From: Streptomyces dioscori
Lineage (GTDB): Bacteria > Actinomycetota > Actinomycetes > Streptomycetales > Streptomycetaceae
Length of the DNA stretch: 64,000 nucleotides
Assembly: GCF_003024195.1 (NCBI RefSeq)
Contig: NZ_KZ679045.1
Location: forward strand, 399,381 to 463,380
Direction of reading: 5' to 3'
Shown here: positions 41,897 through 50,362 of the stretch, in pieces
Position numbering within the stretch: position 1 is the stretch's first letter
How the letters are laid out: each line of letters opens with the position of its first letter
Notes under the pieces: generated by a model
Databases searched by the model: none
Seen by the model: only the letters and a program-made list of their open reading frames with translations
Told to the model about the DNA's origin: nothing
Program-made: the position numbers and the translations under genes

Positions 41897-44800
41897 ATGT
41901 CGCATTCACGTGCGCACAGTCATGCCCATTTCCGGGCGAGACACAGTCTCGTGGCGGCCTTGGCGGCGCTGTCGCTCGCCGCGGGCGCCGTGCCGGCCCT
42001 GGCGGCACCGGCCGCTGAGCCGACAAGTCCCGACCCGGTCTCCGTATGGGGCAAAGAGGCCGGCAAGGCGACCATGCCGGCGGTGAAGGTCGGCGAGACG
42101 AAGCCGGCCGAGCCGGTGGCCGAGGCGCCCCTGTCGCCGGAGCGAGAGGCCTGGCGCAAGGCGCAGAAGGAGCGCGCGACCTCGCCCACCGGCAAGGGCG
42201 CACGCTCCGGCGCGGCAGGCGACACCGCTCGGGCCGCTGCCGCGGCCTATGTGCCCGAAGGGCAGGGCGATGTGTCCTGGCATCAGATCACGGACTTCCG
42301 TGTCACCGACTCCCTGGTGGCGCGCATCGACTACTCCACCGGCAACCTGATGCTGGCCGCCACCGACTTCGACGTCGCCGGGGCCGGGCAGAAGCTGCAG
42401 CTCGCCCGCACCTACAACTCGCTGGACACCCCCTGGGGCAAGGTCTCCCAGCGCTGGTGGCAGACGTACGAGCGGTACGCGCAGATCAACGCCGACGACA
42501 TCGTGCTCTACGACTCCACCGGGGCGTCCTGGACGTTCACCGACAACGCCGACGGAACGTACAAGACCCCCGCGGGTCTGTCGAAGGACCTGCGGAAGAA
42601 CGCGGACGGCACCCTCACCCTGACCGACCGCAAGTCGGGGTCGAAGGACACCTACAACGCGAACGGCACACTGACCAGGGTCACGGACAAGAACAAGGGC
42701 GTCATCACCGTCGACCAGCACGACGAGGGCACCGAGCACAAGGGCTTCAAGCTCACCGAGACCCGCTCCGGCCGCTCCGTCGACCTGCTGAAGACGGATG
42801 CCTCGCAGTGGCAGGCCAAGGACCACACCGGCCGCACCGCGGTCTTCGACCTCAACCCCGCCGGCGATCTCAGCAGGACGACGGACACCGAGGGCAAGGC
42901 CACCGACTTCGAGTACGACTCCTCCCGCCGCCTCACCAAGATCACCACCCCCGAAAAACGCGTCACCGTCTTCACCTACGACGCCGCCAACCGCGTCACC
43001 AGCATGCTGCGCGCCACCGCCTTCGACGGCTCCGGCCACACCGGCCCCACCTACCGCTACACCTACAGCGCCTCCGACCCGAAGGCCGCGGGGATCACGA
43101 CGGTCACCGATCCCGAATCCCACGCGACGAAGTACACGCACAAGGCCGACGGCACGGTCGAGAACGTCGTGGACCCGCTGAACCACAAGCGGTCCAAGAC
43201 CTACGACGCCAACAAGAACGTCGCCACGGCCGAGGACGCGATGGGCGTCGGCGGATCCGGCGGCAACGTCACGGCGTACGGGTGGGACGCCCGTAACAAC
43301 GCCACCTCCGTGACCCTGCCCACCGGCGGCAACGCGACGGCCGGCTACCGGACCGTCGCGGGCGCCGACCTGCCCGACAGCTCCAAGAGCATGGACGGCG
43401 AGGAGAGCAAGTACACCTACGACGCGGCCGGCAACACCAAGTCGGTCGCGGTCCAGGGCACCGGCGGCGGCACCCGGTCCTTCGACTACAACCCCGCCAC
43501 CCCAACCTGCGGCGGCTTCGAGGGCCAGACCTGCAAGGCCGTCACCAAGATGACCGCCGCGAAATCGGTCACCACCGCCTTCGCCTACGACACCAAGGGC
43601 AACCTCACCAAGGTCACCCCGCCCGCGCCGCTGAACGCGAACCCGATCGTCCACACCTATGACGCGCTCGGCCGCACCGAGACGACGACCGACGGCCGCG
43701 GCATCAAGAGCGTCTACACCTACGACCACCGAGACCGCGTCAAGCAGGTCTCCACCACCAACACGACCGTCACCTACACCTACGACGGTGACGGCAACCT
43801 CAAGCAGCGCACCGACGACATCGGCACCATCAAGTACGACTTCGACCCGCTGTCCCGCGAGACGGTCCGCACCCTGCAGGACGGCTCCCAGACCGTGCTG
43901 GCGTACACGGCGGCCGGCAACGTCGACACCTACACCGACCCGCAGGGCACCGTCGACTACACCTGGGACGAGGCCAACCGCCTCAAGTCCCTCAAGGACC
44001 CCCAGGGCCGCTCGACCACCTACAAGCACAACGAGAACGACGTGCGCACCGAGACCGCCTACCCCGGCGGCACCGTCCAGACGGTCAAGCCCGACAAGTC
44101 CGGGCGCCCCGAAAGCGTCAGGACCACCTCGTCCAAGGGCACCCTGGTCAGCCTCGCCTACACGTACGCGTACACCGACGACGCCGGCAAGACCGCGGAC
44201 GGGGCGAAGATCCGCACCTCCACCGACGCAGTGTCCGGGATGAAGACCACCTACGAGTACGACAAGGCCGGCCGCTTCTCCTACGCGGAGGAGAAGAAGG
44301 GCGCCACCCTCAACTCCTCCTGGCAGTACTGCTACGACCTCGCCGGCAACCTCACCTCCCAGGGCGTCGACAAGGGCTGCCCCCGCGGCACCCTCTACAC
44401 CTACAACGACGCCCAACAGCTCACCTCCAAGAACGGCTCCACGACGAACTGGTCCTACGACCAGGCCGGCAACGAGACCGCCGGCGCCTCCACCCCCGAG
44501 GGCACGCGTACGTCCGAGACGTGGTCGGACTTCTCCCAGCTGACCTCCGTCACCGTCGCCGGCAAGACCTACCCCGGTGAGTACGGCTCCACCGACTCCA
44601 GCGAACGCCACCGCCTGGGCGACACCTACTTCCACCCCGGCCCCCTCGGTCTGGCCGCGGAAACAACCGCCGGCGCGGACACGGGATTCGTTCGCGAAGC
44701 CGAGGGCACGCTCAACTCCATGACCCGTGACGGCAAGGCGTACTACTACCTCACCGACGCCCTCGGCTCCGTCGTCGGCCTCGCCGACGAGTCCGGCACG

Positions 44801-45235
44801 AAGGTGAACACGTACTCGTACAGCCCCCGCGGCGTCACCCGCGCCGAATCCACCGAAAAAGCCGGAGTCTCCCAGCCCTACCGGTTCGCCGGCGGTCACC
44901 AGGACCCCACCGGCATGTACCACCTCGGCGCCCGCCACTACGACCCCGACATCGGCCGCTTCACCCAACAAGACCCCTCCGGCCAGGAAAAGAACCCCTA
45001 CCTCTACGCCGAAGGCGACCCCGTCAACCGCATCGACCCCAATGGGCTGTTCAGTGTGGGTGCGTTTCTCGGAGGCGTCGGGTCTGCCCTCGTGGCTGTG
45101 GGCTCTGGTATCGCCACTGTGGCCGCCGCTCCGGCGTGCGTGACCGTAGTCGGATGTGCCCCAGCGATCGTTGCCGGGGGAACTACGATCGGCGCCGTAG
45201 GGGCCTCGTACGAGTTCTTCAGCGCGGCCTTCTGA
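41897..45235 (+). CDS. Secreted RHS/YD-repeat protein with hydrophobic C-terminal tail
   Basis: 1,112 residues. Sec signal peptide (RHSLVAALAALSLAAGAVPALA, about residues 15-37), an RHS N-terminal region (VRIDYSTGNLMLAATDF-type DUF6531-like motif near 150), and about 20 YD repeats (RRLTKITTPEKRVTVFTYDA, YDGDGNLKQRTDD). The RHS core RFAGGHQDPTGMYHLGARHYDPDIGRFTQQD ends in DPNG near residue 1050. After it comes a 61-residue Gly/Ala/Val-rich tail with two Cys and no enzymatic motif, which may insert into membranes. RHS shells encapsulate C-terminal toxins that act against competitors. It overlaps a small membrane-protein gene (TGATG), the usual place for an immunity gene. The start follows a nine-G tract. 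Confidence 0.9.
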   Translation: MSHSRAHSHAHFRARHSLVAALAALSLAAGAVPALAAPAAEPTSPDPVSVWGKEAGKATMPAVKVGETKPAEPVAEAPLSPEREAWRKAQKERATSPTGKGARSGAAGDTARAAAAAYVPEGQGDVSWHQITDFRVTDSLVARIDYSTGNLMLAATDFDVAGAGQKLQLARTYNSLDTPWGKVSQRWWQTYERYAQINADDIVLYDSTGASWTFTDNADGTYKTPAGLSKDLRKNADGTLTLTDRKSGSKDTYNANGTLTRVTDKNKGVITVDQHDEGTEHKGFKLTETRSGRSVDLLKTDASQWQAKDHTGRTAVFDLNPAGDLSRTTDTEGKATDFEYDSSRRLTKITTPEKRVTVFTYDAANRVTSMLRATAFDGSGHTGPTYRYTYSASDPKAAGITTVTDPESHATKYTHKADGTVENVVDPLNHKRSKTYDANKNVATAEDAMGVGGSGGNVTAYGWDARNNATSVTLPTGGNATAGYRTVAGADLPDSSKSMDGEESKYTYDAAGNTKSVAVQGTGGGTRSFDYNPATPTCGGFEGQTCKAVTKMTAAKSVTTAFAYDTKGNLTKVTPPAPLNANPIVHTYDALGRTETTTDGRGIKSVYTYDHRDRVKQVSTTNTTVTYTYDGDGNLKQRTDDIGTIKYDFDPLSRETVRTLQDGSQTVLAYTAAGNVDTYTDPQGTVDYTWDEANRLKSLKDPQGRSTTYKHNENDVRTETAYPGGTVQTVKPDKSGRPESVRTTSSKGTLVSLAYTYAYTDDAGKTADGAKIRTSTDAVSGMKTTYEYDKAGRFSYAEEKKGATLNSSWQYCYDLAGNLTSQGVDKGCPRGTLYTYNDAQQLTSKNGSTTNWSYDQAGNETAGASTPEGTRTSETWSDFSQLTSVTVAGKTYPGEYGSTDSSERHRLGDTYFHPGPLGLAAETTAGADTGFVREAEGTLNSMTRDGKAYYYLTDALGSVVGLADESGTKVNTYSYSPRGVTRAESTEKAGVSQPYRFAGGHQDPTGMYHLGARHYDPDIGRFTQQDPSGQEKNPYLYAEGDPVNRIDPNGLFSVGAFLGGVGSALVAVGSGIATVAAAPACVTVVGCAPAIVAGGTTIGAVGASYEFFSAAF

Positions 45236-45414
45236 TGAGCCCTGAACGCAGGAAACAGTTCGCTGCGGTGGTAGTGCTGCTGGCAGTCGTCGCCATCGGC
45301 TTCGGAATCGCCAAGGCGACCGGAGAACGGGCGAGCATCGTACTGATCGTGGTGGGTGCGGTGGCGGCAGCACTCGGCGGCATCGTTCTTCTGCTGGGAC
45401 GGCGCCGCACGTAG
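45235..45414 (+). CDS. Small two-helix membrane protein, candidate RHS immunity protein
   Basis: 59 residues, with two membrane helices (FAAVVVLLAVVAIGFGI and ASIVLIVVGAVAAALGGIVLLL) joined by a short KATGER loop, and basic ends (MSPERRKQ, GRRRT). The ATG overlaps the RHS stop (TGATG at 45233-45237), so it is translated with the toxin. Two-helix membrane proteins in this position often protect against membrane-active toxins. The immunity role is inferred from position only. Confidence 0.7.
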   Translation: MSPERRKQFAAVVVLLAVVAIGFGIAKATGERASIVLIVVGAVAAALGGIVLLLGRRRT

Positions 45415-45980
45415 GCCGCGGCAGCATCGCTGTCCGCCGGAGCAGGAAAGCAGCGCGGATACCCTCACCGTCCCGCCCTGGTCCGCTGCCCTGTCTGAGA
45501 GCTGCGGACCGGGGCGAGGCCGCGTCCCGCGTTCCGGAATGGCTCTGGTCACCCGGCGGAGCGGGTACCGCGGGTACACGGGAGGAAGCAGGACGGTGTG
45601 CGCAGCCTCACAGTCGACGCTCGGACGAACGCGCTGTGGGCGGCGAGTCCCTGCGCCCCGACCGGACAAGTCGTCGGGTGAACCGGCTCGTCGAGCTCTC
45701 CGGCCTCCTGCCGATCCGCCTGCTCGCGCCTCGGCCCCGGAAGCAAGATCCGGAGCAGGGCGGGCGCTCGAAGCCCCGGGGGGTCGCGCAAGGCCCCGGC
45801 AAGTGGCCTCGACGCCGGCAAGGATGGCCCGGATGAGGGAATGCGCGTCGCCGCTTGACCTCTGGCCTCGATGCGGCCTCAGGATCATGAGTCCATGATC
45901 AACCGGGCCGCCAAGATCCCCCAACTTGCCCGACCTGTCAGCGAAGTTGCTGGTCAGATCGATTCTTCCCGCGTAGCGCG
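45415..45980. other. Intergenic region between the RHS locus and tRNA-Ile
   Basis: 566 bases in which several open frames exist on both strands, none with a recognisable motif or convincing ribosome binding site. It lies directly downstream of the tRNA-Ile 3' end, where integrated elements commonly end, and may be an element scar. No integrase or attachment repeat is visible. Confidence 0.5.
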
Positions 45981-45983
45981 TGG

Positions 45984-46057
45984 TGGGGCGGGTGGGACTC
46001 GAACCCACGGCCGGCGGATTATGAGTCCGCTGCTCTAACCGGCTGAGCTACCGCCCC
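45984..46057 (-). tRNA. tRNA-Ile2 (CAU, lysidine type)
   Basis: A full cloverleaf: acceptor GGGGCGG/CCGCCCC, D-arm GCTCAGCCGGTTAGAGC, anticodon loop CTCATAA with CAU (46021-46023), T-arm GTGGGTTCGAGTCCCAC. CCA is encoded at 45981-45983. A CAU anticodon on a non-initiator body fits tRNA-Ile(k2CAU), modified by TilS, better than elongator tRNA-Met; this body, as I recall it, is the Ile2 gene in Streptomyces. Initiator features (three GC pairs in the anticodon stem, 1:72 mismatch) are absent. Confidence 0.85.
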
Positions 46058-46191
46058 ATTACGGCGCGTCGCGCACATGTGTGCGCGCCGTCTGCCGCAG
46101 CATAGCCGCTCATACGATCTCCTGCTTCGGATGGTCGACTTCGCCTGCCCTCTAGGACCTCACCTGGGGCGCAGCGGTTCCCACGGCCATG

Positions 46192-46213
46192 AAAAAGGAC
46201 CCCGATGGGGTCC
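46192..46213 (-). terminator. Rho-independent terminator of the tRNA-Asn pair
   Basis: Read on the minus strand, GGACCCC-ATC-GGGGTCC followed by TTTTT gives a 7-base GC-rich stem with a T-run, 22 bases after the 3' end of the second tRNA-Asn. Confidence 0.85.
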
Positions 46214-46234
46214 ATGGGGTCCTCGTTCGCACTG

Positions 46235-46307
46235 CTCTCCCGACTGGACTCGAACCAGTAACCTGCCGGTTAACAGCCGGCTGCTCTGCCAATTGAGCTA
46301 CGGAAGA
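46235..46307 (-). tRNA. tRNA-Asn (GUU), distal copy
   Basis: A cloverleaf with acceptor TCTTCCG/CGGGAGA (one U-G pair), D-arm AGCTCAATTGGCAGAGC, anticodon stem-loop GCCGGCTGTTAACCGGC with GUU, T-arm ACTGGTTCGAGTCCAGT. CCA is not encoded. Between the acceptor stems it is identical to the copy 6 bases upstream, so the pair is a recent tandem duplication with diverged acceptor stems. Confidence 0.95.
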
Positions 46308-46313
46308 TCGAAG

Positions 46314-46386
46314 CTCCCCCGACTGGACTCGAACCAGTAACCTGCCGGTTAACAGCCGGCTGCTCTGCCAATTGAGCTACAGGGGA
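46314..46386 (-). tRNA. tRNA-Asn (GUU), proximal copy
   Basis: The same body as the distal copy, with acceptor TCCCCTG/CGGGGGA (one U-G pair). It is the first gene of the minus-strand pair; the six bases between the copies imply one processed transcript. CCA is not encoded. Confidence 0.95.
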
Positions 46387-46550
46387 TTGCCTCGTCTGCA
46401 TCGAACGTAGCTCCCTGGGTATTCGCCAGAGGGCGTGCGCTCGCTGCGACACATACATTAGCGCAAGCAGGGGGGTGCTTCGCCAATCGGTAACCCGCCT
46501 GCGACCGACGCCGTCGCAAAGGACCGACTCACAAGAGGAAGGGTGGCCCC

Positions 46551-46859
46551 ATGCGCTACCGGCTCACGTTCGTCGTCGGACTGGCTCTGGGATACGTGCT
46601 CGGCACACGCGCCGGGCGCGAGCGCTACGAGCAACTGAGGAAGACCGCCCGGCAGGTCTCGCAGAACCCGGCGGTGCGCAACACCGCCGAATCGGCGGCC
46701 CTGCAGGGCCGTCAGTTCGCCGGGAAGGCGTTCCACGTGGTGAGCGAGAAGGTCGGTGACCGGGTCCCCGACTCGGTCTCCGAGCGGGTCCGCTCGCTGC
46801 GCGAACGCAACGCGAACGGCACCCGCACAGAGGACGACTGGGGCACGAGCAACACCTAG
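46551..46859 (+). CDS. Small YtxH-like membrane-anchored protein
   Basis: 102 residues: an N-terminal membrane segment (LTFVVGLALGYVLGTRAGRERYEQL), whose GLALGYVLGTRAGRERY part resembles YtxH-type proteins, then a soluble amphipathic helix region (RKTARQVSQNPAVRNTAE...KAFHVVSEKVGDRVPDSVSERVRSLR) and a polar tail. It probably sits on the inner face of the membrane as a coiled-coil stress or envelope protein. The ATG follows AGAGGAAGGGTGGCCCC. It is single, divergent from the tRNA genes. A dispersed GC repeat follows it. Confidence 0.85.
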   Translation: MRYRLTFVVGLALGYVLGTRAGRERYEQLRKTARQVSQNPAVRNTAESAALQGRQFAGKAFHVVSEKVGDRVPDSVSERVRSLRERNANGTRTEDDWGTSNT

Positions 46860-46896
46860 CGCCAGTCCTTCGGAGCAGGTCCAGCCGTCCCACCTG

Positions 46897-46926
46897 AAGG
46901 GGCGCGGGGAACTGCGCGACCAGCCC
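46897..46926 (-). repeat. Dispersed GC repeat, intergenic copy
   Basis: GAAGGGGCGCGGGGAACTGCGCGACCAGCC lies between the YtxH-like and FGGY genes. It matches the coding copies at 29.5 and 32.0 kb in orientation. Confidence 0.85.
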
Positions 46927-47011
46927 CGACGGCGCCGCAGACGAAGGACAACGGGCACCCCAACGACGCCCACGGCCCAAGCCAGCGCAGCGATACGGCA
47001 GAATTTCCGCC

Positions 47012-48466
47012 ATGGGGATAGTCGCCGGGCTGGACAGTTCGCCCGATTTCACACGCATCGTCGTCTGCGACGCGGACAGCGGAGCCGTACTCCGGCAGGG
47101 GTATGCCCCGCATCCGTTGGACGGCGCGGCGGAGGGCTCCCGGCCCTCGGACGTCGACCCGCAGGCCTGGCTGCTCTCCCTGGGCGAGGCCGCGGGCGGC
47201 GGCCTCCTGGAGGGCGTCCAGGCCATCGGCGTGTCCGCTCAGCAGAACGGGCTCGTCCCGGTGGACAGCCAGGGCAACACCATCCGTCCCGCGATGGTCG
47301 GCGGGGACAAGCGCGCCCAGGTCGCCGCCGCCGATCTCGTCGACGCGCTCGGCGGGCGGGAGGCCTGGGCTCAGGCCGTGGGGTCGGTGCCCCAGGCCGC
47401 CCAGCCCGTGACGAAGCTGCGCTGGCTGGCGAGGACCGAGCCCGAGGCGGCCGCGCGGACCGCGATGCTGCTCCAGGCGCACGACTGGCTGGTGTGGCAG
47501 CTGCTCGGCAGGCCCGCCCGCCGGACCACCGACCGGGGCGGCGCCTCCAGCACCGGCTACTGGTCGGCGGCGACCGGCGCGTACCGGCCCGATCTGGTGG
47601 AGCTGGCGCTCGGCCACCAGGCGATGCTGCCCGATGTGCTCGGGCCGTGGGAGGCCGCGGGGACGACGCCCGAGGGGCTGCTGATCTCGGCGGGCACGGG
47701 CGAGACGATGGCGGCGGCCTTCGGGCTCGGCATCGGCCTCGGGGACGCGGTGGTCTCGCTCGGCGCCTCCGGCTCCGTGATGGCCGTCCACCACGAGGCG
47801 CTGGTCGACTCCTCCGGGATGATCACCTCGCTCGCGGACGCGACCGGCATGCATCTGCCGGTCGTCACGACGCTCAATGCCGTACGGGCCCTGCGCGGGG
47901 CCGCCGAGATGCTGGGCGTATCCGATCTGGAGGCCCTCTCCGACCTGGCGATGAAGTCGACCCCGGGCTCCCACGGGCTGGTCATGCTGCCGTATCTGGA
48001 GGGTGAGCGGACGCCCAATCTGCCGCACACGGCGGGGACGCTGGCCGGGCTGCGGCGCGAGTCGATGAAGCCCGAGCATCTGGCGCGGGCCGCCTTCGAG
48101 GGCATGCTGTGCGGGCTGGCCGACGCGCTCGACGTGCTGCGCAAGCGGGGCGTGGAGGTACGGCGGATCTTCCTGCTGGGCCAGGCCGCGGAGCTGGGTG
48201 CGGTGCAGGCGTGCGCGCCCGCGCTGCTCGGTACGCAGATCGTGGTGCCGCAGCCCGCGGACTACGCGGCGATCGGCGCGGCCCGGCAGGCCGCCTGGGC
48301 GCTCGGTGTCCAGCAGGGCACCATCCAGGCGGGTCTGCCGCCCGTCTGGCAGGGTGCCGCCGCGCAGGTCCTGGAGCCGGGCGAGGAGCTGGCGGTGGGG
48401 CAGGCGGTGCGCCAGCAGTACGTGTCGGTGCGCAACCAGACGCACCCGGGAGCCTTCCGGTCCTGA
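47012..48466 (+). CDS. FGGY-family sugar kinase homologue with degenerate active site
   Basis: 484 residues with the two-domain FGGY/xylulokinase fold (HDWLVWQLLGRPARRTTDRGGASSTGYWSAATGAYRPDLVEL; LPYLEGERTPNLPHTAGTLAGLR; ARAAFEGMLCGLADALDVLR). The key motifs deviate: the phosphate loop reads LDSSPDFTRIVV instead of DSSTQSTK; the catalytic GGGD region reads GTGETMAAAFG, so Glu replaces the catalytic Asp; GTSGT is GASGS; and the ATP loop GGGA is LLGQAAELG. It may be inactive, act on an unusual substrate, or have a sensory role. No ribosome binding site is visible; a CAGAAT box lies seven bases before the ATG, so a leaderless transcript is possible. It is single, with no sugar transporter beside it. 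Confidence 0.85.
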   Translation: MGIVAGLDSSPDFTRIVVCDADSGAVLRQGYAPHPLDGAAEGSRPSDVDPQAWLLSLGEAAGGGLLEGVQAIGVSAQQNGLVPVDSQGNTIRPAMVGGDKRAQVAAADLVDALGGREAWAQAVGSVPQAAQPVTKLRWLARTEPEAAARTAMLLQAHDWLVWQLLGRPARRTTDRGGASSTGYWSAATGAYRPDLVELALGHQAMLPDVLGPWEAAGTTPEGLLISAGTGETMAAAFGLGIGLGDAVVSLGASGSVMAVHHEALVDSSGMITSLADATGMHLPVVTTLNAVRALRGAAEMLGVSDLEALSDLAMKSTPGSHGLVMLPYLEGERTPNLPHTAGTLAGLRRESMKPEHLARAAFEGMLCGLADALDVLRKRGVEVRRIFLLGQAAELGAVQACAPALLGTQIVVPQPADYAAIGAARQAAWALGVQQGTIQAGLPPVWQGAAAQVLEPGEELAVGQAVRQQYVSVRNQTHPGAFRS

Positions 48467-48628
48467 AGGGCCGGTCCTCAAGGTCGGGCGGCCTACGACT
48501 TCGGACCGACACCCGCTCCGCTCTTGGCCCTCTCTTGGGTTAATCAGTTGAGGTAACACGGGTGGAGTGTTCGACGATGGGGGCCAAGGGCAACCAACCG
48601 CCCCGCCGCCGACTCCGAGAGACCCAGC

Positions 48629-50362
48629 GTGCTCATAAGACTTCTGCGTACCTATCTCACGCCGTACAAGAAACCCATCGGCCTGCTCGTCCTTCTGCAG
48701 TTCCTGCAGACCTGCGCCACGCTCTTCCTGCCGACCCTGAACGCCGACATCATCGACAACGGTGTCGTGAAGGGCGACACGGGTTACATCCTGTCCTTCG
48801 GCGCCCTGATGATCGGCATCTCGCTGGCCCAGGTCGTCTGCAACATCGGCGCCGTCTACTACGGCGCCCGTACGGCCTCCGCGGTCGGCCGGGACCTGCG
48901 GGCCGCCGTCTTCGACCGGGTGCAGTCCTTCTCCGCGCGTGAGCTGGGCCATTTCGGGGCCCCCTCCCTGATCACCCGTACGACGAACGACGTCCAGCAG
49001 GTGCAGATGCTGGCCCTGATGACGTTCACGCTGCTGGTGTCGGCGCCGATCATGTGTGTGGGCGGCATCGTGCTGGCACTCGGCCTGGACGTCCCCCTGT
49101 CCGGCGTACTTCTGGCCGTCGTACCGGTGCTCGGCATCGCGGTCGGTCTCATCGTGCGCCGGCTGCGGCCGCTGTTCCGCACGATGCAGGTACGCCTCGA
49201 CACGGTGAACCGGGTGCTGCGCGAGCAGATCACCGGCAACCGCGTCATCCGTGCCTTCGTGCGCGACACGTACGAGGAGGAGCGTTTCCGCAAGGCGAAC
49301 ACCGACCTCACCGAGGTGTCGCTGGGGACCGGGCGGATGCTGGCGCTGATGTTCCCGATCGTCATGACGGTGGTGAACGTCTCGTCGATCGCGGTGGTGT
49401 GGTTCGGTGCCCACCGGATCGACAGCGGCGGGATGCAGATCGGCGCGCTGACCGCGTTCCTCGCCTATCTGATGCAGATCGTGATGTCCGTGATGATGGC
49501 CACCTTCATGTTCATGATGGTGCCGCGCGCGGAGGTGTGCGCCGAGCGCATCCAGGAGGTCCTGGAGACCTCCAGCAGTGTCGTCCCGCCGAAGGCTCCG
49601 GTCCTGGAGCTGCGCCGGCACGGTCATCTGGAGCTGCGCGGGGCCGGGTTCCGGTATCCGGGCGCCGAGGAGCCCGTGCTGAAGGGCGTCGACCTGGTGG
49701 CGCTGCCCGGCGAGACGACCGCGGTGATCGGTTCGACGGGCAGCGGCAAGTCGACCCTGCTCGGGCTCGTCCCCCGGCTGTTCGACGCGACCGACGGGGA
49801 GGTGCTGGTGGACGGCGTCGACGTCCGCACGGTCGAGCCGCGGCTGCTGGCTCGCACGGTGAGCCTCGTACCGCAGAAGCCGTACCTGTTCGCGGGGACG
49901 GTGGCCACCAACCTGCGGTACGGGAATCCGGACGCGACGGACGAGGAGCTGTGGCACGCGCTGGAGGTGGCGCAGGCCAAGGGGTTCGTGGAAGGGCTTG
50001 AGAACGGCCTCGACGCCACGATCGCGCAGGGCGGCACGAACGTGTCCGGCGGTCAGCGGCAGCGGCTCGCCATCGCCCGGACCCTCGTACAGCGTCCCGA
50101 GATCTATCTCTTCGACGACTCGTTCTCCGCGCTCGACTACGCGACGGACGCGGCGCTGCGTGCCGCGCTCGCGCGGGAGACCGCCGAGGCGACCGTCGTG
50201 ATCGTCGCCCAGCGGGTGTCGACCATCCGCGACGCCGACCGGATCGTGGTCCTCGACGAGGGCCGGGTCGTCGGGACCGGCCGCCACCACGAGCTGATGG
50301 CGGACAACGAGACCTATCGGGAGATCGTGCTCTCGCAGCTGACGGAAGCGGAGGCAGCCTGA
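48629..50362 (+). CDS. ABC exporter half-transporter, subunit with degenerate ATP site
   Basis: 577 residues: six membrane helices (residues 15-310), then an ATPase domain with Walker A IGSTGSGKSTLLG, signature NVSGGQRQRLAIA and Walker B EIYLFDDSFSALD. The residue after the Walker B Asp is Asp instead of the catalytic Glu, so its own ATP site is weak, as in one subunit of heterodimeric exporters such as TM287/288. The start is GTG 48629. The stop overlaps the start of the partner gene (TGATG), showing obligatory pairing. The substrate is probably a drug-like or lipid molecule; there is no clue in the neighbours. Confidence 0.93.
   Translation: MLIRLLRTYLTPYKKPIGLLVLLQFLQTCATLFLPTLNADIIDNGVVKGDTGYILSFGALMIGISLAQVVCNIGAVYYGARTASAVGRDLRAAVFDRVQSFSARELGHFGAPSLITRTTNDVQQVQMLALMTFTLLVSAPIMCVGGIVLALGLDVPLSGVLLAVVPVLGIAVGLIVRRLRPLFRTMQVRLDTVNRVLREQITGNRVIRAFVRDTYEEERFRKANTDLTEVSLGTGRMLALMFPIVMTVVNVSSIAVVWFGAHRIDSGGMQIGALTAFLAYLMQIVMSVMMATFMFMMVPRAEVCAERIQEVLETSSSVVPPKAPVLELRRHGHLELRGAGFRYPGAEEPVLKGVDLVALPGETTAVIGSTGSGKSTLLGLVPRLFDATDGEVLVDGVDVRTVEPRLLARTVSLVPQKPYLFAGTVATNLRYGNPDATDEELWHALEVAQAKGFVEGLENGLDATIAQGGTNVSGGQRQRLAIARTLVQRPEIYLFDDSFSALDYATDAALRAALARETAEATVVIVAQRVSTIRDADRIVVLDEGRVVGTGRHHELMADNETYREIVLSQLTEAEAA

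Noticed and set aside
41906..45427. Very long minus-strand open frame antisense to the RHS gene
   Set aside because: A shadow of GC-biased codons; low-complexity Val/Gly/Arg composition and no known motif, whereas the plus strand has clear YD repeats.
45415..45980. Small open frames on both strands between the RHS partner and tRNA-Ile
   Set aside because: No ribosome binding site, motif or codon bias supports any of them.
45984..46057. Elongator or initiator tRNA-Met
   Set aside because: CAU anticodon is shared, but the body lacks initiator features and matches the Ile2 (lysidine) type as I recall it; a covariance search for TilS determinants would settle it.
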